The notes under the pieces are model-generated. The model was not told the origin of the DNA. It saw nothing but the letters and a program-made list of their open reading frames with translations, and ran no database searches. Below, one piece after another: positions 36,276-45,177 of a DNA stretch of 54,385 nt. Numbering within the stretch: the first letter of the stretch is position 1; every line of letters starts with the position of its first letter. A program made the position numbers and the translations under genes. The DNA lies in NCBI GenBank assembly GCA_021772025.1, contig JAETNT010000027.1, positions 1-54,385 of the forward strand, read 5' to 3'. This stretch comes from Enterocloster bolteae (GTDB lineage Bacteria; Bacillota; Clostridia; Lachnospirales; Lachnospiraceae).

Positions 36276-36297
36276 TATACAGAAAGCAGGTGGAATT

Positions 36298-38787
36298 TTG
36301 CCAACAGCAAGCACAGCATTGCAACTATATAATCAAATGCCTGTAGCAATCAATGATGTTGCAGATTCGATGAATAGTATAATAGAACCTGCCCGGAATC
36401 TGGAAAGATTATCGGGGAACTTATTTAATATTATTCATATAGAGATGACAAAACAAGAACTGAATTATATGCGATCAGAAATTAATCAGATCAATAACGA
36501 AGTACAGGTAACAAATCAAGAGTTAAATTGTGTGGGGTCAGAGCTTACTCAGATCGATAAAGCAGCAGACAATGCCAAAAAAACAAGCGATCTGTTAACA
36601 AAAAGCTTATGTGGGGCAAAAGGAAAAATGGGGGAGGTTCTGACCGAAGCGAATAATTATCAGGCGGCAGGAAACTTGCTCCAAGTACAGACGGGGATGC
36701 AGGGAAATGATCTGGAGATGGCGAAAGGGAGTATCAAATCCCTTTACATCGATAATATGGGAGAAAGCCTGGAGGATGCCGCCAGAAGTTTAGCTGCGGT
36801 TCATCAGCTTACAAACCAGACAGGAGAAGGATTGGAGCTGATGACAAGAGCTGGTATCCTGATGCGGGACAGCTTTGGATACGACATTTCTGACAGCATT
36901 TATACAGCGCAGATGCTGGAAAAACAGTTTGGGATATCAGGGGTTCAGGCCATGGATCTGATTATGCAGGCAACGCAGGCAGGGCTGAATCAAAACGGAA
37001 ATTTATTAAGTACCATCAATGAAAACGCAGAGGAATTTAAAAAATTAGGATTTAACAGTGCAGAGATGTTTACCATGCTGGTAAACGGCGCAGAGGACGG
37101 GATAACTTCTGTAGATAAACTGGGAGCTGCGGTAAAAGAATTTTCTGCACGTGCGGCCAGCGGAAGTGAATCAACGAAAAACGCTTTTAGCGGAATTGGA
37201 TTAGATCCCAATGAAATGACGGCTCAATTTGCCCAGGGCGGGGATCCTGCAAAACAAGCATTTTTGCAGACAGTCAATGCAATCGGCACTACTGAAGATC
37301 CCATGCAGCAGAACATGGCTGGGGAAAGCCTTTTTGGAAATATGTGGGGGGAACTGGGCTATGAGGGAATTATGGCATTGGCAAACCTGAATGGAGAAGT
37401 GGCTCTTACTACACAAAATTTAGAAGCGCTAAATAATGTGCGGTATGATAATGCTACCAGCGCGTTGTCTTCACTGGGCCGCACCATAAATATGGGGCTG
37501 GCGGGGGTAATAGGAGACACCGTTACTACAGTAACAGCCCATATCAACGATTTTACTACCGGCCTGCAAGGGGATGCTTCTAATATACAAGGGATTTTCG
37601 GAGGAATTGGGCTGGCTATCGGATTTATCGGTAATATTATTTCAGAAGGGTGGTCGATTATTTCACCTATTTTACTGGGAGTACTGGCCATCATGGGAAT
37701 CTATTTACTTCTGACAGAGGGAATCCAAAAAGCTCAGCTTGTCGGAAAAGCAGTTATGGCAGCTTACAGTGCGACTCAGACATTTTTATCCATAGGCTTT
37801 GGAATATTAAGGGGAAATACTGCGGCAGCCAGTGCAGCGACTCTTACATATAACTCTGCGCTGTTAGCATGTCCGATTACGTGGATCATTATTGCGATTA
37901 TTGCTTTAATAGCGGTAATTTATGCGGGTGTAGCAATGATGAATCATTTTGCCGGAACCACTGTTTCGGCAGCCGGAGTCATCGTAGGAGCTTTTTTTGT
38001 AATGGGAGCGAATGTTATCAATCTATTTATAAATGTTTGGAACAGAGTAGCAATGCTTGTTAACTTTATATGTAATCTTTTCATAAATCCCATTGCTGCA
38101 GTACAAATCCTATTTTTAGATATGGCCGGTAATGTGATAGACTGTGTACTTAACATGGCGAAAGCTGTGGAAAGTATCATTAATAAAATACCTGGCGTTG
38201 AGATAAGTATTACGGCAGGTTTAGAGGACTTTAAAAGTAAGATTGAAGCAGCATCAGAAAAGATTAAAACAGAGTCAGAATGGAAAGAGATTGTTAAAAA
38301 GAAAGAATTTATTGATTACGGAGATGCTTACCAAAATGGCTATAATATGGGCGAAGGATTGGAAAATAAGATAAAAGGAGCCTTTGACGATCCCAAAAGT
38401 ATATTTGACGGGATGGAGAATCCGCTGGAAGGCCTGCTGGAGAATCCGCTGGGAGGCGGACTGGAGAATAACCCGTTTGGTTTAGGAGGCGGTGGCGGCC
38501 AGTCGATTCCCCAAGATATCGGGGCCACTGCCGGCAACACCGGAGCCACCGCCGGCAACACTGCCGCCATGGCCGACTCTATGACCATGCTTGACGAAGA
38601 CTTAGAATACTTGCGGGATCTGGCAGAACAGGAGGTTATCAACCGGTTTACCACGGCTGAGCTGACTGTCAACATGGGAGGAATTACCAACCAGGTCAAC
38701 TCCAACATGGATTTAGACGGAATCGGCCACTACTTAGAGGGAATTATTTTTGAACGGCTGGAAACAGCAGCAGAAGGAGTGTATTAA
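36298..38787 (+). CDS. Tail tape measure protein
   Basis: An 829-residue protein whose length sets the tail length. It starts at TTG 36298, supported by AGCAGGTGG upstream. Residues about 20-110 are coiled coil (EMTKQELNYMRSEINQINNE); 150-420 is the tape-measure core (SLAAVHQLTNQTGEGLELMT, GNMWGELGYEGIMALANLNG); 430-650 holds several hydrophobic helices, including ITWIIIAIIALIAVIYAGVA. The C-terminal 130 residues have low-complexity repeats (two GATAGNT copies, ENPL repeats, a run of Gly), then a conserved end. At about 1.5 angstrom per residue it predicts a tail near 125 nm. Confidence 0.9.
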   Translation: MPTASTALQLYNQMPVAINDVADSMNSIIEPARNLERLSGNLFNIIHIEMTKQELNYMRSEINQINNEVQVTNQELNCVGSELTQIDKAADNAKKTSDLLTKSLCGAKGKMGEVLTEANNYQAAGNLLQVQTGMQGNDLEMAKGSIKSLYIDNMGESLEDAARSLAAVHQLTNQTGEGLELMTRAGILMRDSFGYDISDSIYTAQMLEKQFGISGVQAMDLIMQATQAGLNQNGNLLSTINENAEEFKKLGFNSAEMFTMLVNGAEDGITSVDKLGAAVKEFSARAASGSESTKNAFSGIGLDPNEMTAQFAQGGDPAKQAFLQTVNAIGTTEDPMQQNMAGESLFGNMWGELGYEGIMALANLNGEVALTTQNLEALNNVRYDNATSALSSLGRTINMGLAGVIGDTVTTVTAHINDFTTGLQGDASNIQGIFGGIGLAIGFIGNIISEGWSIISPILLGVLAIMGIYLLLTEGIQKAQLVGKAVMAAYSATQTFLSIGFGILRGNTAAASAATLTYNSALLACPITWIIIAIIALIAVIYAGVAMMNHFAGTTVSAAGVIVGAFFVMGANVINLFINVWNRVAMLVNFICNLFINPIAAVQILFLDMAGNVIDCVLNMAKAVESIINKIPGVEISITAGLEDFKSKIEAASEKIKTESEWKEIVKKKEFIDYGDAYQNGYNMGEGLENKIKGAFDDPKSIFDGMENPLEGLLENPLGGGLENNPFGLGGGGGQSIPQDIGATAGNTGATAGNTAAMADSMTMLDEDLEYLRDLAEQEVINRFTTAELTVNMGGITNQVNSNMDLDGIGHYLEGIIFERLETAAEGVY

Positions 38788-38788
38788 T

Positions 38789-39454
38789 ATGCCATACGAA
38801 ATTTATTTAGGGGGCTTACGCCTCCCCATTCCTCCATCCAAAATCCAGATGAAGGTAAAAGGCCAGAATAAGACCATGAACCTGATAAACGGGGAAGAAA
38901 TTAATATCCTGAATCCGGCCGGACTTACGGAGATAACCCTGGATGCGCTGCTTCCTATCCGCAGGTATCCCTTTGCCAGTTATGAAGACGGTTTTGAACC
39001 GCCGGAATACTTCTTAGACGCTTTTGAGCAGATGAAAAATGAAAAAACTCCCATACAGTTTATTGTCATACGGGAAGGGCCTGGACGCTCTTCCTTTTTT
39101 GATACTAATCAAAAGGTATCCCTGGAAGATTATGACATTACGGAAGATGCAGAGGAGGGAGGGGATATTACGGTGTCCCTGTCTTTAAAGGTTTACCAGG
39201 ATTATGGGATTGCGGTTATTCCTCTTCCGCAGGAACCGGGAGAGGAGATTACGGCGGCTCCCACGGAGGAACGATCTGCTGAGACGGCCCCATCCCCCAA
39301 GGCATACACGGTAGTCCGTGGAGACTGTCTGTGGGCCATTGCGAAAAGAATACTGGGAAACGGAAGCCGTTGGAGAGAGATCTATGGATTAAATCAGGAT
39401 AAAATCAAAAATCCAAATCTGATTTATCCCGGCCAGGTACTGGTTTTACCATAG
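38789..39454 (+). CDS. LysM tail protein (XkdP-like)
   Basis: A 221-residue baseplate-hub-associated protein. Residues 1-150 are the XkdP domain (MPYEIYLGGLRLPIPPSKIQ, EDYDITEDAEEGGDITVSLS), and residues about 173-221 form a LysM module (YTVVRGDCLWAIAKRILGNG, IYGLNQDKIKNPNLIYPGQV). ATG at 38789 follows the tape measure stop at once, with CAGAAGGAGTG upstream. Confidence 0.9.
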   Translation: MPYEIYLGGLRLPIPPSKIQMKVKGQNKTMNLINGEEINILNPAGLTEITLDALLPIRRYPFASYEDGFEPPEYFLDAFEQMKNEKTPIQFIVIREGPGRSSFFDTNQKVSLEDYDITEDAEEGGDITVSLSLKVYQDYGIAVIPLPQEPGEEITAAPTEERSAETAPSPKAYTVVRGDCLWAIAKRILGNGSRWREIYGLNQDKIKNPNLIYPGQVLVLP

Positions 39455-39465
39455 GGGGGAGAAGG

Positions 39466-40422
39466 ATGTACGAACTATTTATAAGTGACGATAAGAATCT
39501 TTATACCCCGGTCACCACCGGCAGTGTTCAGCTGGACTGGGAACGGCAGGGGGCGCCGGGAAAGCTGACGTTTTCCTATCTGGCAGATGCCGGACTCCCT
39601 GTCCGGGAAGGAAGCCCCGTAGGGCTCAAAGTGGATGGGAAGGATGTGTTTTTCGGATTTCTGTTTGAACGCCGGCATGGAAAGGACAGGATAGTGTCCG
39701 CCACAGCCTATGATCAGCTCCGGTATCTAAAAAATAAAGATACCTACGAGTACAAAAATAAAACAGCCACTGAGGTTATCCAGATGGTAGCCGGGGATTT
39801 TCAGCTAAAGACAGGAGAATTAGAAGATACCAAGCTAAAAATTAAGGAGAGAAGGGAGTCCAACAAGACTTTGTTTGATGTGATCATAAATGCCCTGTAT
39901 ATTACCCTGCAAAAGGCAGGGGAAATGTACGTGCTCTATGATCAATACGGTTTTCTGACTCTGAAAAATATCCAAAATATGAAGCTGGATCTTCTGATTT
40001 GCCATAGAACCGCTGAGGATTACGACTATTCTGTCAGCATTGACGGGGATACCTGCAACCAGATAAAGCTCTACCAGGAAGATAAGGAAGCGGGAAAACG
40101 CCGTATTTACTTGGCAAAGGACACGGAAAATATCAACCAATGGGGCGTTCTTCAATATTACGAGCAGGTAGAGGAAGGGGAAAACGGACAGGCAAAAGCC
40201 GATGCCCTGCTGGCCCTTTATAATCAGAAAACCCGAAAGCTGTCAGTAAAAAATGCTCTGGGGGATATCCGGGTCCGGCCCGGCTGCCTTCTGCCGGTGC
40301 AGCTTGATTTGGGGGAGGAGCAGATCAATCATTACATGCTGGTAGAAAAAGCCAGCCACCGGTTTGAAAACGGATTTCACACCATGGATTTGACTCTGAG
40401 AGGAGGCGGTTTTCTTGCGTGA
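39466..40422 (+). CDS. Baseplate hub protein (XkdQ-like)
   Basis: A 318-residue gpD/gp27-type hub protein that joins tube and spike: MYELFISDDKNLYTPVTTGS, VQLDWERQGAPGKLTFSYLA, VFFGFLFERRHGKDRIVSAT, and the C-terminal MLVEKASHRFENGFHTMDLT. The last 8 bases overlap the next gene. Confidence 0.9.
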   Translation: MYELFISDDKNLYTPVTTGSVQLDWERQGAPGKLTFSYLADAGLPVREGSPVGLKVDGKDVFFGFLFERRHGKDRIVSATAYDQLRYLKNKDTYEYKNKTATEVIQMVAGDFQLKTGELEDTKLKIKERRESNKTLFDVIINALYITLQKAGEMYVLYDQYGFLTLKNIQNMKLDLLICHRTAEDYDYSVSIDGDTCNQIKLYQEDKEAGKRRIYLAKDTENINQWGVLQYYEQVEEGENGQAKADALLALYNQKTRKLSVKNALGDIRVRPGCLLPVQLDLGEEQINHYMLVEKASHRFENGFHTMDLTLRGGGFLA

Positions 40423-40726
40423 CTGGATGGACGGGATGGTGGCTTTGGCTATAAACGCCCTGGAAGAAAGGGGAATGGCAGACATTTTTTACGGAACCGT
40501 AACCAGTGCTTCCCCTTTACAGATAGCGGTGGAAGAGCTGAAGGGAAGCTTAAGCGCCTCCCAGCTTCGGGTGGCGGGGCACTTGACGGATTACCAGGCA
40601 GAAATGCTGGTAGAGGGAAAGCGGCAGAAGGTAACGGTATACAATCACCTGAATGCAGGGGAGAAGGTACTGCTGTTTCAGCGCCGGGGGGCCCAGCAGT
40701 ATGTGGTGTTAGATCGATACTCTTAA
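40415..40726 (+). CDS. DUF2577 tail protein (XkdR-like)
   Basis: A 103-residue protein beginning at TTG 40415 after AGAGGAGGCGG. DUF2577 proteins occupy this place in PBSX-type tails and probably form the small spike/hub cap (OB-like fold): MADIFYGTVTSASPLQIAVE, GEKVLLFQRRGAQQYVVLDR. Confidence 0.85.
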   Translation: MRDWMDGMVALAINALEERGMADIFYGTVTSASPLQIAVEELKGSLSASQLRVAGHLTDYQAEMLVEGKRQKVTVYNHLNAGEKVLLFQRRGAQQYVVLDRYS

Positions 40727-40771
40727 ATGTGAAATTTTCAAAAAGAGAAAGACAAGAAGGAGGGAGACAGG

Positions 40772-41182
40772 ATGATACCAAATGTGAGAATGGATCTGCG
40801 GGACGGATTTACCATAGAATCCGTCCCGTCTAAAACCTACCGGCTTATTAGCGGCGGGGAGAAGACAGGGCGGATACAGGGGAAGACCGACGGACTTGAC
40901 GCGCTGCGCCAAACCATTTACTGCATTTTAAATACAGAACGTTACCGGTATCCGATCTATAGCTGGAATTACGGCGTGGAGCTGGAGGGCCTTTTTGGAA
41001 GGCCTGTTTCTTATGTCAAATCCGAGCTGAAGCGGGTTATCAGGGAGGCGCTTTTGCAGGATGACCGGATTGACAAGGTGGATGGATTTGTTTTTGAAGA
41101 GCAGGGAAAACGGCTGTCTGTTACTTTTCAGGTACATTCCCGTCAGGGGATTTTAGAAATAAAAAAGGAGGTGATGACGTAA
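40772..41182 (+). CDS. DUF2634 baseplate protein (XkdS/gp25-like)
   Basis: A 136-residue wedge component: SKTYRLISGGEKTGRIQGKT, DALRQTIYCILNTERYRYPI, YSWNYGVELEGLFGRPVSYV, the gp25-like signature. RBS AGGAGGGAG. Confidence 0.9.
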   Translation: MIPNVRMDLRDGFTIESVPSKTYRLISGGEKTGRIQGKTDGLDALRQTIYCILNTERYRYPIYSWNYGVELEGLFGRPVSYVKSELKRVIREALLQDDRIDKVDGFVFEEQGKRLSVTFQVHSRQGILEIKKEVMT

Positions 41183-42256
41183 ATGTTTGAAAATCGGACC
41201 TATGAAACTATTTTAAACCGGATGCTTTCCCGGGTAAAGGCCCAGTGCGGCCAGATCGACACCCGGGAAGGCTCTATTATTTATGATGCTCTGGCTCCAG
41301 CGGCAGTAGAGCTTCAGAATCTTTATATTGAGCTGGACTGGATGCTTGATCAGTCTTTTGCCGATACCCAGGACAGAGAATATTTAATCCGCCGGTGCCG
41401 GGAACGGGGTATTGTCCCCAAAAGGGCATCCAGAGCAATTTTAAAAGGAGAATTCAACCAGGATATTCCTCTAGGAAGCCGATTCTCTCTGGATTTACTA
41501 AACTATACTGCGGTAAAACGGCTGGGAGAAGGGATTTACCAGATGGAGTGCGAGACAGAAGGAGAAGCAGGTAACCGGTTCTTTGGAACGCTCCTTCCCA
41601 TTGATTATATCCGGGGGCTTACAAAGGCAGAGCTGACAGAGCTGCTGATTCCGGGGGAAGAGGAAGAAGAGACTGAACATTTAAGGCAGCGGTATTTTAA
41701 CAGCCTGACCTCTCAGGCCTTTGGAGGAAACATAGCGGACTATAAGGAAAAGGTCAACGGTATCAGCGGGGTGGGCGGAGTAAAGGTATTTCCTGTCTGG
41801 AACGGGGGAGGAACCGTAAAACTGGTGATTATAACCCCCCAGCACCGTTCCCCTACAGAGGAGCTGCTAAAGCAGGTGAAAGAGTACATCGATCCGGAGG
41901 AACACACCGGGGGAGGCTACGGCCTGGCCCCTGTAGGCCATCAGGTCACAGTGGAAGGGGCAGAGGAGGTAAAAGTAGATGTGGAAACCAAGCTGCTTTT
42001 TCAAAACGGCTGGAATCTGGAACGATGCCTTCCGAATATCCTTTCCGCTATAGACGAATACTTGCAGAAGCTTAACGAGAATTGGGAGGACAGTGAGGCT
42101 ACAGTGGTCCGGGTATCCCAGATCGAAAGCCGAATCCTGGATACAGAAGGGATCTTGGACGTGTTAGACACCAGGCTATGCGGGAGAAGCGGAAATTATC
42201 CTCTTCCTTCAAATGCCATTGCAGTGAGGGGGGATTTTAATGCCCAGGAAAGTTGA
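41183..42256 (+). CDS. Baseplate J-like protein (XkdT)
   Basis: A 357-residue wedge protein of the gp6/gpJ family: DTREGSIIYDALAPAAVELQ, SFADTQDREYLIRRCRERGI, LTSQAFGGNIADYKEKVNGI and SGVGGVKVFPVWNGGGTVKL. It starts right after the DUF2634 stop and overlaps the next gene by 17 bases. Confidence 0.92.
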   Translation: MFENRTYETILNRMLSRVKAQCGQIDTREGSIIYDALAPAAVELQNLYIELDWMLDQSFADTQDREYLIRRCRERGIVPKRASRAILKGEFNQDIPLGSRFSLDLLNYTAVKRLGEGIYQMECETEGEAGNRFFGTLLPIDYIRGLTKAELTELLIPGEEEEETEHLRQRYFNSLTSQAFGGNIADYKEKVNGISGVGGVKVFPVWNGGGTVKLVIITPQHRSPTEELLKQVKEYIDPEEHTGGGYGLAPVGHQVTVEGAEEVKVDVETKLLFQNGWNLERCLPNILSAIDEYLQKLNENWEDSEATVVRVSQIESRILDTEGILDVLDTRLCGRSGNYPLPSNAIAVRGDFNAQES

Positions 42257-43154
42257 TTTATTAAGCTATCTGCCGCCGGTGGTAGGAAATACCCTGGAAT
42301 TCGGCCAGATTGCCCAGGCGGAAGAACCAGAGCTTAATCTTCTATATGAGGAGGCGGCTCAGGCGCTTTCCGACAACTTTATTCTAACCGCCGGAATAGA
42401 CGGAATGAAACGGTACGAAAGGCTTTTAGGAATCATACCAGAAGCAGGGGCCAGCCTGGAAGAACGCCGCGCCAAGGTGCAAATTGCCTGGAATAGCCAG
42501 CTTCCCTATACTTTAAAAAGGCTTACAGAACAGCTTTCCGGATGGGTGGGGGAAAAGGGTTATGAACTGGACGCTTCCAGGTTCCGGGAGTACATCTTGG
42601 ATATCATAATGTTTGAGCAGCCTCTTCGGGTTCTCCGCTATGTGAAAAATATGGTAAGGCAGATGATACCGGCCAATTTGGAGTTTTCTTACCAGGGAGT
42701 ATACCGGGAAGCGGTAGAGGCAGAGATCTCATATAAAGAGAAAATAGGCTTGAATACGAGATTCTACCCGAGAAAGAATTTAGAAAGGCTTTTGCTGGAT
42801 AACACGTGGAAACTGGATGGCGCCTTGAAGCTTACGGGATATGGAACCGAGGAATTAGAAGATTTTTATCCAATGGGACTAAGAGCAGGAACCAGGATTG
42901 AGAAAGAGATTTTGTATATAATAAAAAACGGGATTACAATTCCCTTATATGGACATCCTGAAAAATCAGTTTCTATTCTTTTTCATACCAGGATTGATCC
43001 CCAGGTAAAAACTAATGAGAGAAGTAATGTGATGACAGAGGTAAATAGCTTTACAAAGTTAGGACCTTTGGAAATGATAACAATGAATCAGTTAGATGCA
43101 AGTTGGAAACTTGATGGAAGCCGCAGGCTAAACGGCGGCCACGAGACAATATAA
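42240..43154 (+). CDS. Baseplate/tail protein (XkdU, YmfQ/DUF2313-type)
   Basis: A 304-residue protein: DLLSYLPPVVGNTLEFGQIA, RYERLLGIIPEAGASLEERR and KVQIAWNSQLPYTLKRLTEQ are the DUF2313 region at about 1-150. The C-terminal half (RLLLDNTWKLDGALKLTGYG, QLDASWKLDGSRRLNGGHET) has two copies of a WKLDGxxxLxG motif, probably the fibre attachment part. Confidence 0.88.
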   Translation: MPRKVDLLSYLPPVVGNTLEFGQIAQAEEPELNLLYEEAAQALSDNFILTAGIDGMKRYERLLGIIPEAGASLEERRAKVQIAWNSQLPYTLKRLTEQLSGWVGEKGYELDASRFREYILDIIMFEQPLRVLRYVKNMVRQMIPANLEFSYQGVYREAVEAEISYKEKIGLNTRFYPRKNLERLLLDNTWKLDGALKLTGYGTEELEDFYPMGLRAGTRIEKEILYIIKNGITIPLYGHPEKSVSILFHTRIDPQVKTNERSNVMTEVNSFTKLGPLEMITMNQLDASWKLDGSRRLNGGHETI

Positions 43155-43173
43155 GAAAAGGAGAATGAAATTT

Positions 43174-43566
43174 ATGGCAGAAACAAAAGGAATTATTACA
43201 ATAGCAGGAAGAAAGAAGTTATGTAAATCCCACGCAGGTGACATGAGCCTTCCACCCATTACTCAGATGGCTTGGGGAGACGGGGGAGTATTAGAGGATG
43301 GGACGCCAAAGACAACCTCAGGAGATGAAAGCAGCCTTTCCAACGAACTATTAAGAAAGGATATAACAGGCCATAGTTATCCGGTAGAAGAGGAAACTAC
43401 CTGCCGCTACAGCGGCTGTCTGGAAAAGGATGAGCTGACTGGAAAAGAGATATCTGAGATGGGTTTGTATGATGCGGAAGGGGATTTAATTGCATATCGA
43501 ACTTTTAGAAGAAAAGGAAAAGATGAGGATATCCCCTTAAGCTTTGATATGGATGAAATTTTTTAA
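43174..43566 (+). CDS. Tail fibre/collar attachment protein
   Basis: A 130-residue protein resembling the N-terminal domain of phage tail-collar fibres (MAETKGIITIAGRKKLCKSH, ISEMGLYDAEGDLIAYRTFR). ATG 43174 is preferred over the ATG at 43165 because GGAG at 43160-43163 is 10 bases before it and only 1 base before the other. It likely connects the baseplate with the next gene's product. Confidence 0.75.
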   Translation: MAETKGIITIAGRKKLCKSHAGDMSLPPITQMAWGDGGVLEDGTPKTTSGDESSLSNELLRKDITGHSYPVEEETTCRYSGCLEKDELTGKEISEMGLYDAEGDLIAYRTFRRKGKDEDIPLSFDMDEIF

Positions 43567-43592
43567 GGATGTAGCAGAAAGGAGTATAAATT

Positions 43593-44318
43593 ATGAATAA
43601 TTGTGAAATAAAATCGCCTCCGGTATTTTCTCAGGAGATTCCCAAGTGGGACAGAAATACATATGCAGACGGAAATGCTATGGGAGCAGTAATAGAACAG
43701 CTATTTAATAATACCGTTTACAATAAAGAAGAGCTAAAGGCGAAAACCGATGCAGAAGGAGGCGATATTTCTGAAACTCAGGTATCGGTAATTGACGAAT
43801 CCACAGAAGCTTTTCCTGTACCAATGCCTGAAGACAAAACAAAAGGATTGTGGGGAAAACTGAAAAAATGGCAGCAGGACTGTTTGGCTAAGTTCGGAAA
43901 TTATGTGCTGACCAGTATGATTACCAATCAGCATGTCAATTCTACGGAGAATATTCCATCGTCGGCGTTGGTGTATTTGATGCAGCAGGGGATTACTCAG
44001 TTAAATAGGGATTTAACGGGAGTTAATGGTAATCTGGCCGGGAAAGCTTCTGCTATAGATGTTTCTAACCTTCAAGTAGCCTTTAATACGCGATATAATA
44101 CAACATTGATTAGTGATCTTAATACTGCTATAGCTTCTGGCTTTTACCGGTATTATGCAAATTCAGCGAATTCGCCTTGGGCAGAAGGTGGTACACTTTT
44201 TGCTTTTTTATATGATGGCATTGCTGTAATTCAAATATCTTTTTTCAATGGCACCATTGCTAAGTTCGCATTTAGAATAAGGTTTAATTATACTTGGACA
44301 GCATGGCGCATTATCTAA
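43593..44318 (+). CDS. Tail fibre with pyocin-knob-like receptor-binding end
   Basis: A 241-residue fibre. The N-terminus (SQEIPKWDRNTYADGNAMGA) is an attachment region. The C-terminal 65 residues (ASGFYRYYANSANSPWAEGG, LFAFLYDGIAVIQISFFNGT, RFNYTWTAWRII) match the pyocin-knob pattern, so it is the probable determinant of target strain. It is short for a fibre and is followed at once by mobile-element debris, which suggests the specificity region is exchanged. No separate fibre chaperone was seen. Confidence 0.8.
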   Translation: MNNCEIKSPPVFSQEIPKWDRNTYADGNAMGAVIEQLFNNTVYNKEELKAKTDAEGGDISETQVSVIDESTEAFPVPMPEDKTKGLWGKLKKWQQDCLAKFGNYVLTSMITNQHVNSTENIPSSALVYLMQQGITQLNRDLTGVNGNLAGKASAIDVSNLQVAFNTRYNTTLISDLNTAIASGFYRYYANSANSPWAEGGTLFAFLYDGIAVIQISFFNGTIAKFAFRIRFNYTWTAWRII

Positions 44319-44429
44319 ATTTCAACCGTAATCCGAAATGTTGTTTGCGAGGTGACGGATAATAATGGACTAATCATTCATAAATATGTTCAAATATTAA
44401 CCTAAACTGTTGTAATTTCAAATATATGG

Positions 44430-44685
44430 GTAGATACAAGAGCTACTGCGATGTTGGCATCCAATTACCACCTTATCTGATACTTGAAGATAGCAGTTGC
44501 TCGAAAGAGGTTATTTATTTGAGGGTAGGTTGAAAAATGAGAGTAAAGGATAAGAACATTTAGAGTTAGGAATAAATAGTATAACATAGGCACATCTTTG
44601 AACAACCGAACCACCGCTTGCGGAACTGCATGAGCGGCGATGTGAGAGGACGGGGGTTAGTCACCCCCGTCCTACTCGATTAATT
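44430..44685 (+). mobile_element. Group II intron remnant (domains V and VI, no ORF)
   Basis: A short hairpin CCGCTTGC / GCATGAGCGG (44613-44638) is followed by GTGAGAGGACGGGGG, a loop, and CCCCCGTCCTACTCGAT (to about 44680). These fit domain V, and domain VI with its bulged A and the usual 3' end CTACTCGAT, of Firmicutes group II introns. About 180 bases upstream contain structured intron-like sequence (GGGTAGATACAAGAG, ATAGCAGTTGCTCGAAAGAG). No 5' GUGYG end and no reverse transcriptase are present, so it is a fragment. It directly follows the fibre gene. Confidence 0.6.
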
Positions 44686-44778
44686 GAAAAAATACTTGAG
44701 AATATGATTAATTAGATGTCACATAACAGTTAGAACTGTTCCAAAAGTCGAAAGAAAGACGGGACATCATCCAAGAAC

Positions 44779-44868
44779 ATGTCTTTACAGTCTGATAAAG
44801 TATCTTTAAATGAAATTGAAATGTTCATTTTAGCATTGCTGACATTCGCATTTACGTTTATCAGATAA
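44779..44868 (+). CDS. Small hydrophobic peptide, candidate type I toxin
   Basis: A 29-residue peptide MSLQSDKVSLNEIEMFILAL followed by LTFAFTFIR, a single membrane helix. It resembles small holin-like toxins of type I toxin-antitoxin pairs. The ribosome site is weak, common for such toxins. Downstream are two hairpins in tandem and a convergent antisense promoter. It is not part of the tail morphogenesis set. Confidence 0.55.
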   Translation: MSLQSDKVSLNEIEMFILALLTFAFTFIR

Positions 44869-44874
44869 TGTTTT

Positions 44875-44980
44875 AGGTATAGAAAACTACCCCCCTGTAA
44901 ACTTGGCCGTTGACAGGGCGGAGTTCTATACTTCTCTCTTTAAAGAGGTTAACCACCTTGTGGGCGGTTGTTCCTTTTGT
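44875..44980 (-). ncRNA. Predicted antisense RNA opposite the small toxin
   Basis: A minus-strand promoter, TTGAAT (45015-45010), 17 bases, TATAGT (44992-44987), should start an RNA near 44980. It would contain the AACCGCCCACAAGGTGGTT hairpin and end at a second hairpin (ACTCCGCCCTGT / ACAGGGGGGTAGT, about 44888-44928) followed by TTTTC. It is about 100 bases long and complementary to the 3' end of the toxin transcript. Confidence 0.55.
44941..44980 (+). terminator. Terminator of the small toxin gene
   Basis: AACCACC / GGGCGGTT hairpin (44951-44969) followed by GTTCCTTTTGT on the plus strand. Confidence 0.65.
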
Positions 44981-44986
44981 ATATTT

Positions 44987-45015
44987 ACTATACCATATTC
45001 GGTGTAAAGATTCAA
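44987..45015 (-). promoter_or_regulatory. Promoter of the second antisense RNA
   Basis: Minus strand TTGAAT-N17-TATAGT; faces the toxin ORF and is within 150 bases of its stop. Confidence 0.6.
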
Positions 45016-45177
45016 GGATTGCGAAATAAAAAGTAAGCCTTTATTTTAACTGTAGAAGGAGGGCTTATTTTTATGATTGAAAAAATCCCTATTTATTAAG
45101 CCCAACAAATTCACTATCCGAGGCCCAACAGTCCTTTACATAAATATTTATATAACAAAACAAAAAGGAGACAAAAA

